Shown here one piece after another: positions 20,293 to 30,003 of a DNA stretch of 64,000 nucleotides. Source of the DNA: Bog-473 sp963783245 (GTDB taxonomy: Bacteria; Actinomycetota; Acidimicrobiia; Acidimicrobiales; RAAP-2); NCBI GenBank assembly GCA_963783245.1, contig CAWAMS010000002.1, forward strand, positions 930,001 through 994,000, in the 5' to 3' direction. Positions within the stretch are counted from its first letter, which is position 1. Each line of letters begins with the position of its first letter. Both the position numbers and the translations under genes were made by a program. Below the pieces are notes generated by a model. That model was not told the origin of the DNA, searched no databases, and was given only the letters and a program-made list of their open reading frames with translations.

Positions 20293-22267
20293 ATGAAGAC
20301 CCTCTGGCCACAAGTGGAACGGCTACTGCTCGGTGTGTCCAAGCCGGCGCGCTACATCGGGGGTGAGCAAGGGGCCCAGTACCCCGAGCACGGTCCGGGC
20401 AAGGTGGCCTGGATGCTCCTGTACCCCGACACGTACGAGATCGGTCTCCCCAACCAGGGGTTGCAGATCCTCTACGAGATCCTCAACGAGCGCGACGATG
20501 CCGTGGCGGAGCGGGCGTACGCGCCCTGGGTGGACATGGAGGCCGCCATGCGGGCCGCCGGCGTCCCGCTCTTCAGCGTGGAGCAACACATCGCGGCCCG
20601 TGATTTCGACGTGATGGCCTTCAACCTCTCGGCCGAGCTCGTCTACACCAACCTCGTCAACCTGCTCGACCTCGCCGATGTCCCGCTGCACGCGGCCGAC
20701 CGGGGTCCCGCACGATCCCTGGGTCGTGGCCGGTGGCCACTGCGCCTTCAATCCCGAGCCGTTGGCGGACTTCGTCGACGTGTTCGCACTGGGCGACGGT
20801 GAGGAGATCGTGGGCGACATCAACGAGGCCCTGCGTGAGTGGCTGGCCCTCCCCGTTGTCGCGCGCGACCGCGAGGAGCTGCGTCTCGTCCTGGCGGGCA
20901 TCGAGGGGGTCTACGTCCCGTCCCTGTACACGTCGACGTACCACGACGGACGCCTGGTGTCGACGCTGCCCAACCGCCCTGGCGTGCCGGCCGAGGTGGC
21001 AAAGCGCACGGTGGCGGACCTGGCCGACTGGCCCTATCCCGTTCGACCGCTCGTGCCCCTGACCGAGGTCGTCCACGACCGATTGAACGTCGAGGTCTTC
21101 CGCGGCTGCACCCGCGGCTGCCGCTTCTGCCAGGCGGGGATGATCACCCGACCGGTGCGTGAACGGCCGGCGGCGCAGGTCAAAGAGATGGTGCGGGAGG
21201 GCCTGGCCTGGAGCGGCCACGACGAGGTCACACTGACGTCGCTGTCGACCGCCGACTTCTCGGGCATCGAGGAGACCGTGCGCGACATCATCGACGATCC
21301 GGTCCACCAGGGGCGGGTGTCGGTGAGCCTGCCCTCGCTCCGGGTCGACGCCTTCACCGTCGGGACGGCCGCGCAGATCCAGAAGGTCCGCCGCACCGGA
21401 TTGACCTTCGCCCCCGAGGGTGGGACGTGGCGCATGCGCCAGGTCATCAACAAGTTGATCACCGAAGAGGACCTCTACAGCGCTGTCGATGCCGCGTTCA
21501 GCCAGGGGTGGCGCCGGGTCAAGCTCTACTTCCTGATCGGGCTGCCCACTGAGCGCGACGAGGACGTCATCGGTATCGCCGAGCTCGGCAAGCACTGTGT
21601 CGAGATCGGTCGCCGCCATTCGAAATCGGTGACCGTGACGGCCTCGGTCGGCGGGTTCGTGCCCAAGCCGCACACCCCCTTCCAGTGGTTCGGTCAGGAC
21701 ACGGTCGACGAGCTGCAACGCAAGGTCACTCTCCTGCGCGAGCACGCCCGCTCCACCCGGGGGCTCACCATTCGCTGGCACGAGCCTGCGGCGTCGGCGG
21801 TCGAAGGCGTGGCCAGCCGCGGCGACCGTCGCATGGGTGCCGTCATCGAGCGCGTCTGGAGGGCCGGCGGGACGTTCCAGGAATGGTCCGAGCGTTTCGA
21901 CCTCGCTCTCTGGGAGGAGGCCCTGGCCGCAGAGGGGCTCAGCCTGGCCGATGTGGCCTATCGGGACCGAGATGAGCACGAGCCGTTGCCGTGGGACCAC
22001 ATTTCGGCAGGGCTGCACCGGGACTTCCTCTGGACCGACTGGCAGGACGCGCTGGCCGAAGCCGCCCTCGAGGACTGCCGTTGGACGCCGTGCTACGACT
22101 GCGGCGCCTGCACCGGGTTCGGGCTCGAGCACGTGGTCGCCTCGCCTGTCCCCCCAGCGGGCGGGAGCCAGGGGACGGGTCAGGACCTGTCGGTCGGTGG
22201 CCGGATCCCGGTCCGTCTCGTGAGCGGCGTGCGCTCGGGGGCGGCGGCCGTAGCGGGAGCCGGCTGA
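20293..22267 (+). CDS. TIGR03960 family B12-binding-like radical SAM protein (one frameshift)
   Basis: About 657 aa. The N-terminal half has a cobalamin-domain-like region (LLYPDTYEIGLPNQGLQILYE). The radical SAM core carries the cluster motif CTRGCRFCQAG (CxxxCxxC) and a likely TIM barrel beyond it. The C-terminus has YDCGACTGFG, a second Cys cluster. The frame changes near 20705, where CGGGGTCCC should have one G fewer to read DRVPHDPWVVAGGHC. The reaction is unknown. It is conserved beside the DUF2344 gene and RNase E/G in many actinobacteria, suggesting an RNA- or ribosome-related role. Confidence 0.88.
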
Positions 22268-23083
22268 ATGCCGGATCCGGAAGAGTCCCGCCGCTCCCCG
22301 CCGAGCACCGCCGGGTGCGCTTCCGCTTTTCCAAATTGGGGAAGATTCGCTTCACCAGCCACCGTGACGTTGCCCGGATGTGGGAGCGGGCATTGCGGCG
22401 CAGCCGGTTGCCGGTGGCCCTCTCACAGGGTTTCTCGCCCCACCCGCTCCTCAGTTTCGGCCTTGCGCTCCCGACGGGGTGTGAATCGCACGGCGAGTAT
22501 CTCGATGCGCGTCTCGAATCGGCCGGGGCCGGCCGGGGCCGTGGGGGCGGCCGGGGCCGTGGACATCCCCGAGGCCGAGCTCCCCGGACTCCTGACGCCG
22601 TTGCTGCCCGACGGGCTGGTGGTCCAGGCCGCCCGGGTGATCGGAATGGCGGAGGGTTCGCTGCAGCAAGAGGTAGGATCGTGTGATTGGGAGTTGGAGG
22701 TGCACGGCGTGGGTGGTCAGGAATTGCAGGAGCGGGTTGAGCGGATGCTCGCTGCTCCGAGCCTCACCATCCACCGTGAGCGGAAGGGTCGTCAGACCGA
22801 GGACGACATCCGGCCGGCTATTTTGACGCTGAGCGTGACCCAGGAACATGGGTTGGAGCAGGGAGGAAACCCGATTGGTCGCTTGCGTGCCGAATTGGCG
22901 ACGCATCCGCGTGGGGTGCGCCCCGGCGACCTGATTTCGGCGTTCGGCACCGACGTGGTGCTGGCGCGGGCTTGTAGAACGCATCAATGGATCGAGCGCG
23001 ACGGCGCACGGTTCGAGCCGCTTTCGGTCAGCGGACTCGGGACCGACCCCGTCGTGGTACACGCCGCAGGGCGTGCCTCATGA
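22268..23083 (+). CDS. TIGR03936/DUF2344 family protein (two frameshifts)
   Basis: Conserved partner of the upstream radical SAM protein; the ATG follows its TGA directly. The N-terminal core VRFRFSKLGKIRFTSHRDVA and LSQGFSPHPLLSFGLALPTG are family signatures and lie in a frame different from the ATG and from the C-terminus (LPDGLVVQAARVIG to VVVHAAGRAS). Compensating single-base shifts near 22300 (missing C) and near 22545, in a GGCCGGGGCC-rich run, join them. About 271 aa. Function unknown. Confidence 0.85.
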   Translation: MPDPEESRRSPPSTAGCASAFPNWGRFASPATVTLPGCGSGHCGAAGCRWPSHRVSRPTRSSVSALRSRRGVNRTASISMRVSNRPGPAGAVGAAGAVDIPEAELPGLLTPLLPDGLVVQAARVIGMAEGSLQQEVGSCDWELEVHGVGGQELQERVERMLAAPSLTIHRERKGRQTEDDIRPAILTLSVTQEHGLEQGGNPIGRLRAELATHPRGVRPGDLISAFGTDVVLARACRTHQWIERDGARFEPLSVSGLGTDPVVVHAAGRAS

Positions 23084-23107
23084 ACGACGCAAGGAGGGCT
23101 CTCCCTC

Positions 23108-24741
23108 ATGTCCGAGCCGGAGATCAGCCAGACCCACGAGGGTCCGAGCACGGAGGTTCCGGGGGGCGCTAGCCCACCCACGCCTCCGCCATCGCCCCAG
23201 CCAGCACCAGCACGACCGCAGATAGGGGACACCAGGCCGGCCCCGGCCGCGCCCGTCGCCCCGGCCGTCCACCGCGCGCCCGTCGTACCGGCGGTAGCAC
23301 CGATCATCAGGCCTCCGGCATTCACCGGGGCGGCCGGACACGTCGGACGACGTCCGATTCGTCCGATTCGTCGGATGAGCGGGACGACGAGGGCTCGGCG
23401 AACGGGAAGCGGGGGCGCAGCCGTCGACGCTCGGGGCGTGATCGAAAAGGAAAGCAGGTCGGCCGCTATCTGGTCTGCGTGCACGTCCAACCCGCCATGA
23501 CGCAGATCGCCATGTTGGAAGGGCGATCCCTCGTCGAGCACTACGTCTCCCGGGCCGCTGACGACACGAACCAGATCGATGGGAACGTGTACCGCGGAAG
23601 GGTCCAGAACGTGCTCCCGGGCATGGAGGCCGCGTTCGTCGACATCGGGATTCCGAAGAACGCCGTCCTCTATCGGGGTGACGTGCGCTACGACCGCGAT
23701 GACATCGAAGGTGGGGGCGGTGGGTCCTCGGCCGCCCAACCCCGGATCGAAGACGTGCTCAAAGCCGGTCAGACGATCCTGTGCCAGGTGACCAAGAACC
23801 CGATCGGGGCCAAGGGGGCCCGCTTGACCCAGGAGGTTTCCCTCCCGGGCCGGTTTGCGGTGCTGGTTCCCAACAGCAGCGCTTTCGGTATCTCCAAGCG
23901 GTTGGGTGACAATGAGCGCCGGCGCCTGCGGCGCATCATCGACGAGGTCAAACCGCCTGGTCACGGGATGATCGTCCGCACCGCTGCCGAGGGCGTCTCC
24001 GCCGACGAGCTCAAGCGCGACGTGGAGACCCTGCTGGAACAGTGGAACGCCATCGAAGCAGCCTCCAAGAAGTCGGACGCTCCCGGCCTCCTCTACCGCG
24101 AGCCCGAGCTCTCGGTGCGAATCCTCCGGGAGGAGCTGAACGCCGAGTACCGAGGCGTCGTCATCGACGACCGTGCCCTTTTCGAACAGGTGCGTGACTA
24201 CGTCCGTGCCGTCAGCCCGGAGCTCTCCGACCGTGTCGAGTATTACGACCCGGTCGAGGAGGGGCTTCCCATCTTCGAGCGCTACCACGTCCACGAGCAG
24301 CTCCATAAGGCGCTGGACCGCAAGGTGTGGCTGCCCTCGGGTGGCTCGCTCATCATCGAGCGGACCGAGGCGTTGACGGTGATCGATGTCAACACGGGCA
24401 AGAACGTCGGCAAGACCAATCTTGAGGAGACCGTCTACCGCAACAATCTCGAGGCGGCCGAAGAGGTCGCACGCCAGCTCCGCTTGCGGGACATCGGTGG
24501 GATCATCGTGATCGACTTCATCGACATGGAGATCCGTGAGAATCGGGACAAGGTGGCAGCGGCCCTCCGCAATGCCTTGGCCCGGGACAAGACCCGCACG
24601 CAGGTCTTCGACATCTCCGAGCTCGGGTTGGTCGAGATGACGCGGAAGCGCATCTCAGAGGGGCTTTTGGAGACCCTCTCGACCGAGTGTGCCGTCTGCG
24701 GTGGGCGGGGCGTGACATTGGACGACTCGGTTCTGCGGTAA
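23108..24741 (+). CDS. rne: ribonuclease E/G family protein (one frameshift in N-terminal tail)
   Basis: Endoribonuclease of RNA processing and decay. A Pro/Ala-rich disordered N-terminal region of about 75 residues is followed, after a frame change near 23330, by a Ser/Asp then Arg/Lys-rich linker (SDSSDSSDE, KRGRSRRRSGRD). The catalytic core starts at GRYLVCVHV and includes the S1 segment (NVYRGRVQNVLPGMEAAFVD), VIDVNTGK and IVIDFIDM with the metal-binding Asp residues, and the Zn-link Cys pair CAVCGG. It lacks the long E. coli C-terminal scaffold. ATG at 23108 follows AAGGAGG. Confidence 0.9.
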
Positions 24742-24744
24742 GGT
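24739..24744 (+). promoter_or_regulatory. -10-like TAAGGT overlapping the rne stop, before rplU
   Basis: TAAGGT includes the TAA stop of the RNase gene and lies 9 nt before the rplU ATG with no Shine-Dalgarno in between. It may give rplU-rpmA their own leaderless transcript. Confidence 0.35.
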
Positions 24745-24753
24745 TTCGCCCTC

Positions 24754-25068
24754 ATGTACGCAGTCATCAAGTCCGGTGGAAAGCAAGAGCGTGTGGCCGA
24801 GGGCCAGCGCGTCCGCGTCGAGCTGCTCGGCGAGCCCGTCGGGGCCGAGGTCTCGTTGCAGCCGGTCCTCGTCGTCGACGGCGACACGGTGCTGGCCACC
24901 CCGGCCCAGCTGGCCGGCGTTTCTGTCACGGCCAAGGTCGTGGGCGAGGAAAAGGGCCCGAAGATCAACGCCATGACCTACAAGAACAAGTCGAACCAAC
25001 GTCGCCGATGGGGCCATCGCCAGCACTACGCCACGCTGGAGATCACCGCGATCACATCCCCCGGCTGA
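24754..25068 (+). CDS. rplU: 50S ribosomal protein L21
   Basis: 104 aa, starting MYAVIKSGGKQERVAEGQ and ending with the L21 signature YKNKSNQRRRWGHRQHYATL. It binds 23S rRNA in the large subunit. The rplU-rpmA pair is nearly universal; in many bacteria obg follows directly, but here obg is about 7 kb away and accessory genes intervene. Confidence 0.98.
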   Translation: MYAVIKSGGKQERVAEGQRVRVELLGEPVGAEVSLQPVLVVDGDTVLATPAQLAGVSVTAKVVGEEKGPKINAMTYKNKSNQRRRWGHRQHYATLEITAITSPG

Positions 25069-25086
25069 CGGTCGAAGGAGCTCACA

Positions 25087-25338
25087 ATGTCAAAGACAAA
25101 AGGTGGCGGTTCAACCCGTAACGGGCGCGACTCTCGGGCCCAGCGCCTGGGTGTCAAGGAGTTCGATGGCACGACAGTGACCGCGGGCTCGATCCTCGTG
25201 CGCCAGCGGGGCACCAAGTTCTACCCGGGTCAGAACGTCGGCCGGGGTGGGGACGACACGCTCTTTGCAACGGCCGACGGTGTGGTCAAGTTCGGCGCCC
25301 GTCGCGGCCGTAAGCACATCGACATCGTTACCTCATAG
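25087..25338 (+). CDS. rpmA: 50S ribosomal protein L27
   Basis: 83 aa with KTKGGGSTRNGRDSRAQRLG at the start and GTKFYPGQNVGRGGDDTLFA, the L27 core. The short N-terminal arm reaches the peptidyl-transferase centre. GAAGGAG precedes the ATG at 25087. It is convergent with the HNH gene, 19 bases away. Confidence 0.98.
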   Translation: MSKTKGGGSTRNGRDSRAQRLGVKEFDGTTVTAGSILVRQRGTKFYPGQNVGRGGDDTLFATADGVVKFGARRGRKHIDIVTS

Positions 25339-25357
25339 GCGACCCGACGAGAAAGGC

Positions 25358-26695
25358 TCACGTCCGCCTGAGCCGGTTGCGCTCCCCGGTCACGCCGGCC
25401 CGCCCCTTGGCGGCGGCCACCTTGCGGGCCCTCGAGATGGCGCCCGCACCTTTGGGGTGTGCGGGGGGGACCCAGGTGAAGTTCCCGGGCCCGCCGCTGA
25501 GGCGCCACCCGCCGAAGGTCTTGAGGGCGTGACAGCCCGGGCACATGCGCACAAGATTGTCGAGCTCGGTCGGACCGCCTTTGTGGTAGTCGAGCACGAC
25601 GTGGTCTCGTTCGAGGCCGAGCCGCTTGCCACAGCCCGGGACGACACAGGTGCGGTCCCGCACGAGCAGGGCCGCCTCGAGCGCTTTGGCGATCGTGCGT
25701 GAGGACCGGGTCACCGTCTTGATGTCGAAACCCTCTTTGATCACATAACGCAGGGCCGACTCGCCCAGCAACTCGGTGGCCGCTCCGACCGAGACCGCGC
25801 CGATGCCCTCGATCTCGCAGGTCTCGTCTTCTTGTGTCGTGCCCCGGCGCAGCGCGGCGGCGTCGACGATGACCAAGGTCTCGACCGAGCACCCGCCGCC
25901 GCGGCCCGCACCGGCCAACAGGTCGATGAAGGCATCGAGGCGGTGGGCCTCGAGGGAGGCCCCGCCTTTGGACCCGGCGGCCTTGAAGCGTCCCTTGGCC
26001 CGTGCCTCGATCAAGGGGGCCACCCGGGCCCATTGCACCTCGTCGCAGAAGAACGCCCCCCTGACCCCGCCCGACGGGCACTGGTGCTGGCGCAGATGGC
26101 GGTGCTGGTGGACCCGGGCGCGCCGGGTCGCCTCGTCCTCTGCGCTGCGCGCGGCGGCGATGAGCGCGGTGGCGGTCGTGGCCAGTTCGTGGTGCGACGC
26201 CCCGGCCCCGGTCAGCTCCAACAGGGTCTTGGCACTCCCCGGGGCCGCCGCCTCGGTGTGTCCGAGCACGGCGAGCTGGGCGCAGGACAGTGCGCCGCCC
26301 TGGAGGGCCTCGCTCAGCGCCGCATCGGCACTGGCCGTCGTGGCGGCGGCCAGGCGGTCCTTGGCGACCGAGGCCGAGGACCCACAGATCGCGCCCAGCC
26401 AGTCGGCGGCAACGCCATGGCCGACCTTGGCGTGGGCCCCGGTATGGAGCACCCGGGGGCTGAACAGGGCAATGCCAGAGGCGGCGGTCCGTTCGGCCCG
26501 GGCGAACAGGTCCACCAACACCAGGGCTTCATCGCCCGAGAGCGCCGACGGCGACGTCGCCCGCAGCACCGACTGCATCTGGCACAGGGCGGATTCGAGC
26601 GTCCCGACCGCAGCGGCGACGCTCGCACCGGCAACGGTGGGAGAAGCGACGTTCGGACCGGCGAGGGCGGGAGGAGCGAGGGTGGGAAGGGCCAC
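25358..26695 (-). CDS. DUF222 and HNH endonuclease domain protein
   Basis: An intact 445-aa protein of the REP13E12-like family, often multicopy in actinobacteria. The Ala-rich N-terminal two thirds match DUF222 (VLVDLFARAERTAASG). The C-terminal HNH nuclease has paired Cys ligands CVVPGCG and CPGCHALKT around the catalytic-type stretch LERDHVVLDYHKGGPTELDN. The C-terminal tail is basic. GTG start at 26695 is preceded by TAAGGT 6 nt upstream (leaderless type). The role is unclear; mobility or defence has been suggested for the family. It interrupts the usual rpmA-obg neighbourhood. Confidence 0.85.
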   Translation of the reverse strand: MALPTLAPPALAGPNVASPTVAGASVAAAVGTLESALCQMQSVLRATSPSALSGDEALVLVDLFARAERTAASGIALFSPRVLHTGAHAKVGHGVAADWLGAICGSSASVAKDRLAAATTASADAALSEALQGGALSCAQLAVLGHTEAAAPGSAKTLLELTGAGASHHELATTATALIAAARSAEDEATRRARVHQHRHLRQHQCPSGGVRGAFFCDEVQWARVAPLIEARAKGRFKAAGSKGGASLEAHRLDAFIDLLAGAGRGGGCSVETLVIVDAAALRRGTTQEDETCEIEGIGAVSVGAATELLGESALRYVIKEGFDIKTVTRSSRTIAKALEAALLVRDRTCVVPGCGKRLGLERDHVVLDYHKGGPTELDNLVRMCPGCHALKTFGGWRLSGGPGNFTWVPPAHPKGAGAISRARKVAAAKGRAGVTGERNRLRRT

Positions 26696-26701
26696 ACGAG
26701 G

Positions 26702-26707
26702 ACCTTA
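26702..26707 (-). promoter_or_regulatory. -10-like TAAGGT for the DUF222/HNH gene
   Basis: Read on the minus strand, TAAGGT is followed by 6 nt and then the GTG at 26695, with no Shine-Dalgarno. The 87-base gap to the VOC gene stop holds nothing else recognisable. Confidence 0.35.
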
Positions 26708-26782
26708 GAGAGGGGGTGTGACACGGCCACGAAGACCCAGGCCGGGGTGAGGGAACTGAGGTCAGGCGGGTGCGGGGCGCGT

Positions 26783-27163
26783 TTACGCAGCCCCCACGGC
26801 CGGATGCTGATGGAGTTCAACCGAGTTTCCCCACGGATCCGTCAAGAACGCCTGATGCCGGTTGGGCCCGCTGGCAACCGGATCGCTGACGGCGACACCC
26901 TGCGCGCGGAGTTCAGCGACGACCGCAGGCAGGTCCTCGAAGAGGAGGGCGAAGTGCTGGCCCTTGTTCTCCGGCGTCGGGAACCCGAGCAGGTGCACCT
27001 GCTGGCCACCGCCTCCGACATGGAGCCATGCGCCTGCGAAGCCCATGTCGGGCCGGTCATCGTCCTGTACGAGGCCGAGGACGTTGGTGTAGAAGTCGAT
27101 CGCTGCTGGAACATCGGGCACGTTGATGGACACATGGTCCACCCCGAGAGGAGTCACGGTCAT
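26783..27163 (-). CDS. VOC superfamily (glyoxalase-like) protein
   Basis: 126 aa with the VOC pattern: DHVSINVPDVPAAIDFYTNVLG at the start, HVGGGGQQVHLLGF in the middle and FLTDPWGNSVELHQHP at the end, providing the His/Glu metal ligands. It could be a lyase, dioxygenase or resistance protein; the substrate cannot be inferred. Its ATG overlaps the stop of the upstream phosphorylase gene (ATGA), so the pair forms an operon. Confidence 0.85.
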   Translation of the reverse strand: MTVTPLGVDHVSINVPDVPAAIDFYTNVLGLVQDDDRPDMGFAGAWLHVGGGGQQVHLLGFPTPENKGQHFALLFEDLPAVVAELRAQGVAVSDPVASGPNRHQAFLTDPWGNSVELHQHPAVGAA

Positions 27164-27988
27164 GGGAGCGACACTATGACGTGCCGAATGACCTCGGCAA
27201 CGGTCGGGGCAGCGGCGAGACCAGCCGCGCCGATGTGGCCCAAATCGGCGACGGGAGCCACCTCGGAGACAGTGCCCGCGGCATCGTTGGTCACCACGGC
27301 CAGTCCCAGCACTTCGGCTCCGGCGTGCCGGGCGGCGATCGTCTCAAAGGCCATGGACATGCCGACGACGTCGGCTCCGAGGGTGCGCATCATGCGGATC
27401 TCGGCGGGCGTCTCGAATTGTGGCCCGAGGACATGGGCGTAGACGCCCGACGAGATGTCAGCCCGGTCGCCGACCCGCCCCGGCCCCGGCCGAAAGAGCG
27501 AGGGCGCGCAGCCCAGGCGAATAGGCGCCGACCATATCGACGAATTCGGGACCGACCAGAGGGGAGCGACCGGTGAGGTTGAGGTGGTCGGAGACGACGA
27601 CGATCGATCCGTCGTGCAGGTCCTCCCGGATGCCGCCCACTGCCGCTGTGAGGATCACCGTCGAACACCCGGCCGCGATGCCGGTCCGGAGCGGATGGAC
27701 CACGTCCGTCAGCTCGATCCCCTCATACGCGTGGCAGCGGCCGGCGAAGACGAGCACCATTTTTCCGCCGATCGGGACGGACCAGCCCTGGGCGTGATGC
27801 CCCGTGGCCGTGTACCGGGGAAAGAAGGGGAGCGTGGCGAGGGGGATGGAGGGCCCGGCCGCGCCGAGTCTCTCAGCCACCGACGCCAGACCGGTGCCGA
27901 GGATCACCAGCACATCGTGATGGTCGACGCCGGTGCGCCGAGCGAGCTCCCGTGCGGTGCGGGCCGCATTGTCCGGCGTCTCGGTCAT
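27160..27988 (-). CDS. purine nucleoside phosphorylase (one frameshift)
   Basis: Cleaves purine nucleosides with phosphate. The trimeric PNP features are visible: VLVILGTGLASVAERLG near the start, the phosphate-loop region GHHAQGW, FAGRCHAYEG, ILTAAVGGIREDL and VVVSDHLNLTGRSPL. After LALSAGAGAG the frame changes near 27480 and continues as DISSGVYAHVLGPQFETPAE and MMRTLGADVVGMSM to the stop at 27160. The start ATG lies inside a 17-bp tandem repeat that also contains upstream ATGACCGAG copies. About 275 aa after repair. Confidence 0.88.
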
Positions 27989-28030
27989 CGGGCCACCTCG
28001 GTCATCGGGCCACCTCGGTCATCGCGCCAC
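27981..28030. repeat. 17-bp tandem repeat (about 3 copies) duplicating the PNP start codon
   Basis: TCGGTCATCGGGCCACC occurs at 27981-27997 and again at 27998-28014, and a 16-base copy with one change follows at 28015-28030. On the minus strand each copy contains ATGACCGAG, so the phosphorylase start codon is present three times, in three different frames because 17 is not a multiple of 3. Confidence 0.9.
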
Positions 28031-28071
28031 AGTAGGGGTTGTCACCACCGCCTGCGTATCATGAGCCGGGC

Positions 28072-30003
28072 ATGACTACCGCCACCCGTCATCCACTCGC
28101 TCCGCTGGACGGGGACGAGATCAATGCAGCGAGAGAGATCGTCCTCGGAAGCGGGCGGGCGACGATCCCCACCGAGGACGTCCGCTTTGCCTACATGGGC
28201 CTGTGCGACCCTCCCAAGGACCTCGTCCACGCGCATGACAACGGCGAAACCGTGGTGCTCGATCGCCGGGTGAGGACCGTGCTCCTGCAAGGGCCCGAAG
28301 CGACCGTGGTCGAGGTCATCGTGTCGGTCACCCGTGGCGTGGTCGACAGCTGGATCGAGGTGACCGATGTCCGTCCGAACCTCCAGATCGAAGAGGCGAT
28401 AAAGGTCATCGGTGCGTTGCGCGCCGACCCGGACTGGAACGCCGCGCTCGACCGCAGGGGCATCGTCGACAAGTCGCGGGTGCAGATCGACCCGTGGCCC
28501 GCCGGCACGTTCGGGTCGCACCACGAGAAGAACCGCCGGATCACCAAGGCCCTGGCGTATCTGCGCGACGCGCCCGACGACAACGGGTACGCCCGCCCGC
28601 TCGAGGGGCTGCTGGCCTACGTGGACATGGGACGCAGCACGGTGCTCGAAGTCGTGGACATCGGCGTCGTCCCCTTCCCGCCCCAGGGCGGGAGCTACTA
28701 CCCCGAGGACAATGGTCCGCTGCGCACCGATCTGCGCCCGTTGGCCATCACGCAGAAGGAAGGCCCGAGCTTCACTGTCGACGGGAACCTGGTGCGCTGG
28801 CAGAAGTGGTCGCTGCGCGTGGGCATGGACCCGCTCGAGGGCCTGGTCATCCACACCGTCGGCTACGAGGACGGGGGTCGCGTGCGCCCGCTGCTGTTCC
28901 GTGCCTCGGTCAGCGAGATGGTCGTCCCCTACGGCGATCCCGGGCCGATGCACTCGTGGAAGAGTGCGTTCGACGCGGGTGAGTGGGGACTCGGGCGGAT
29001 GGCCAACTCCCTGTCGCTCGGTTGCGACTGCCTGGGTGAGATCACCTATTTCGACGACGTGTTCTCCGACGAACGCGGCCGTCCCCACACCCGGCCCAAC
29101 GCCATCTGCCTGCACGAAGAGGACTACGGCATCCTCTGGAAACACGCCGACATGACGTCGGGCCGCACCGAGGTGCGCCGCTCACGACGCCTCGTCGTGA
29201 GCTCGATAGCGACCGTCGGCAACTACGAATACGGCTTCTACTGGTACTTCTATCTCGACGGCAGCATGCAGTTCGAGGTGAAGCTGACCGGGATCATGTC
29301 GACCATGGGTGTGGCAGATGGCGTCGGTGACGCCCACGCCAGCATGGTGGCGCCGGGCCTCGCGGCGCCGTATCACCAACACATCTTCAACGTCCGGCTC
29401 GATGTGGAGATCGACGGCACGGACAACGCCGTCTTCGAGGTCGACACGGTGCGCTCGCCGCTCGGCGACGACAATCCCTGGGGCAACGCCTTCGCGCCGG
29501 TGGCCACGTTGCTGGAGTCCGAATTGGCGGCGCAACGCGATGTCGATCCGGCGAGGAGCCGGATTTGGAAGATCGCCAACCGATCGAAGGTCAACGGCGT
29601 GGGACAGCCCACGGCGTACAAACTCGTCCCGACGTCGACGCCGACACTGTTGGCCGATCCGTCGTCGACGGTCGGGCAGCGGGCGACGTTCGCCGCGCAC
29701 AACCTGTGGGTGACGCCGTTCGCCGAGGACGAGCGTAGGGCGGCGGGCGACTACCCGAACCAGCACAGTGGCGGGGCCGGCCTCCCGTCGTGGACGGCGC
29801 ACGACCGTGCGATCGTGGACACCGACGTCGTGCTCTGGCACTCGTTCGGCGTGACGCACATCCCGCGCCCCGAGGACTGGCCCGTCATGCCGGTCGAGTA
29901 CACCGGGTTCTCTCTTCTTCCCGTGGGCTTCTTCGACCGCAACCCCGCACTCGACGTGCCGCCGACCCCCTTGGACGCCGAAGGCCACTGCCATGGTGAC
30001 TGA
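28072..30003 (+). CDS. copper amine oxidase (topaquinone)
   Basis: Oxidises primary amines to aldehydes, hydrogen peroxide and ammonia. The 643-aa protein carries all required residues: the topaquinone precursor Tyr385 in VGNYEYGFYW, copper ligands His435 and His437 in YHQHIFN, His590 in LWHSFGVTHIPRPEDWPVMP, and the catalytic base Asp301 in AFDAGEWGLG. It lacks a signal peptide, so it is probably cytoplasmic like the Arthrobacter enzymes. The ATG at 28072 has only a weak ribosome-binding site. The last codons overlap the DtxR-family gene start at 29993. Confidence 0.95.
   Translation: MTTATRHPLAPLDGDEINAAREIVLGSGRATIPTEDVRFAYMGLCDPPKDLVHAHDNGETVVLDRRVRTVLLQGPEATVVEVIVSVTRGVVDSWIEVTDVRPNLQIEEAIKVIGALRADPDWNAALDRRGIVDKSRVQIDPWPAGTFGSHHEKNRRITKALAYLRDAPDDNGYARPLEGLLAYVDMGRSTVLEVVDIGVVPFPPQGGSYYPEDNGPLRTDLRPLAITQKEGPSFTVDGNLVRWQKWSLRVGMDPLEGLVIHTVGYEDGGRVRPLLFRASVSEMVVPYGDPGPMHSWKSAFDAGEWGLGRMANSLSLGCDCLGEITYFDDVFSDERGRPHTRPNAICLHEEDYGILWKHADMTSGRTEVRRSRRLVVSSIATVGNYEYGFYWYFYLDGSMQFEVKLTGIMSTMGVADGVGDAHASMVAPGLAAPYHQHIFNVRLDVEIDGTDNAVFEVDTVRSPLGDDNPWGNAFAPVATLLESELAAQRDVDPARSRIWKIANRSKVNGVGQPTAYKLVPTSTPTLLADPSSTVGQRATFAAHNLWVTPFAEDERRAAGDYPNQHSGGAGLPSWTAHDRAIVDTDVVLWHSFGVTHIPRPEDWPVMPVEYTGFSLLPVGFFDRNPALDVPPTPLDAEGHCHGD

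Noticed and set aside
22503..22563. GGCCGGGGCC-rich run as a regulatory G-quadruplex
   Set aside because: It lies inside the DUF2344 coding frame at a likely sequencing error; no independent support for a structural role.
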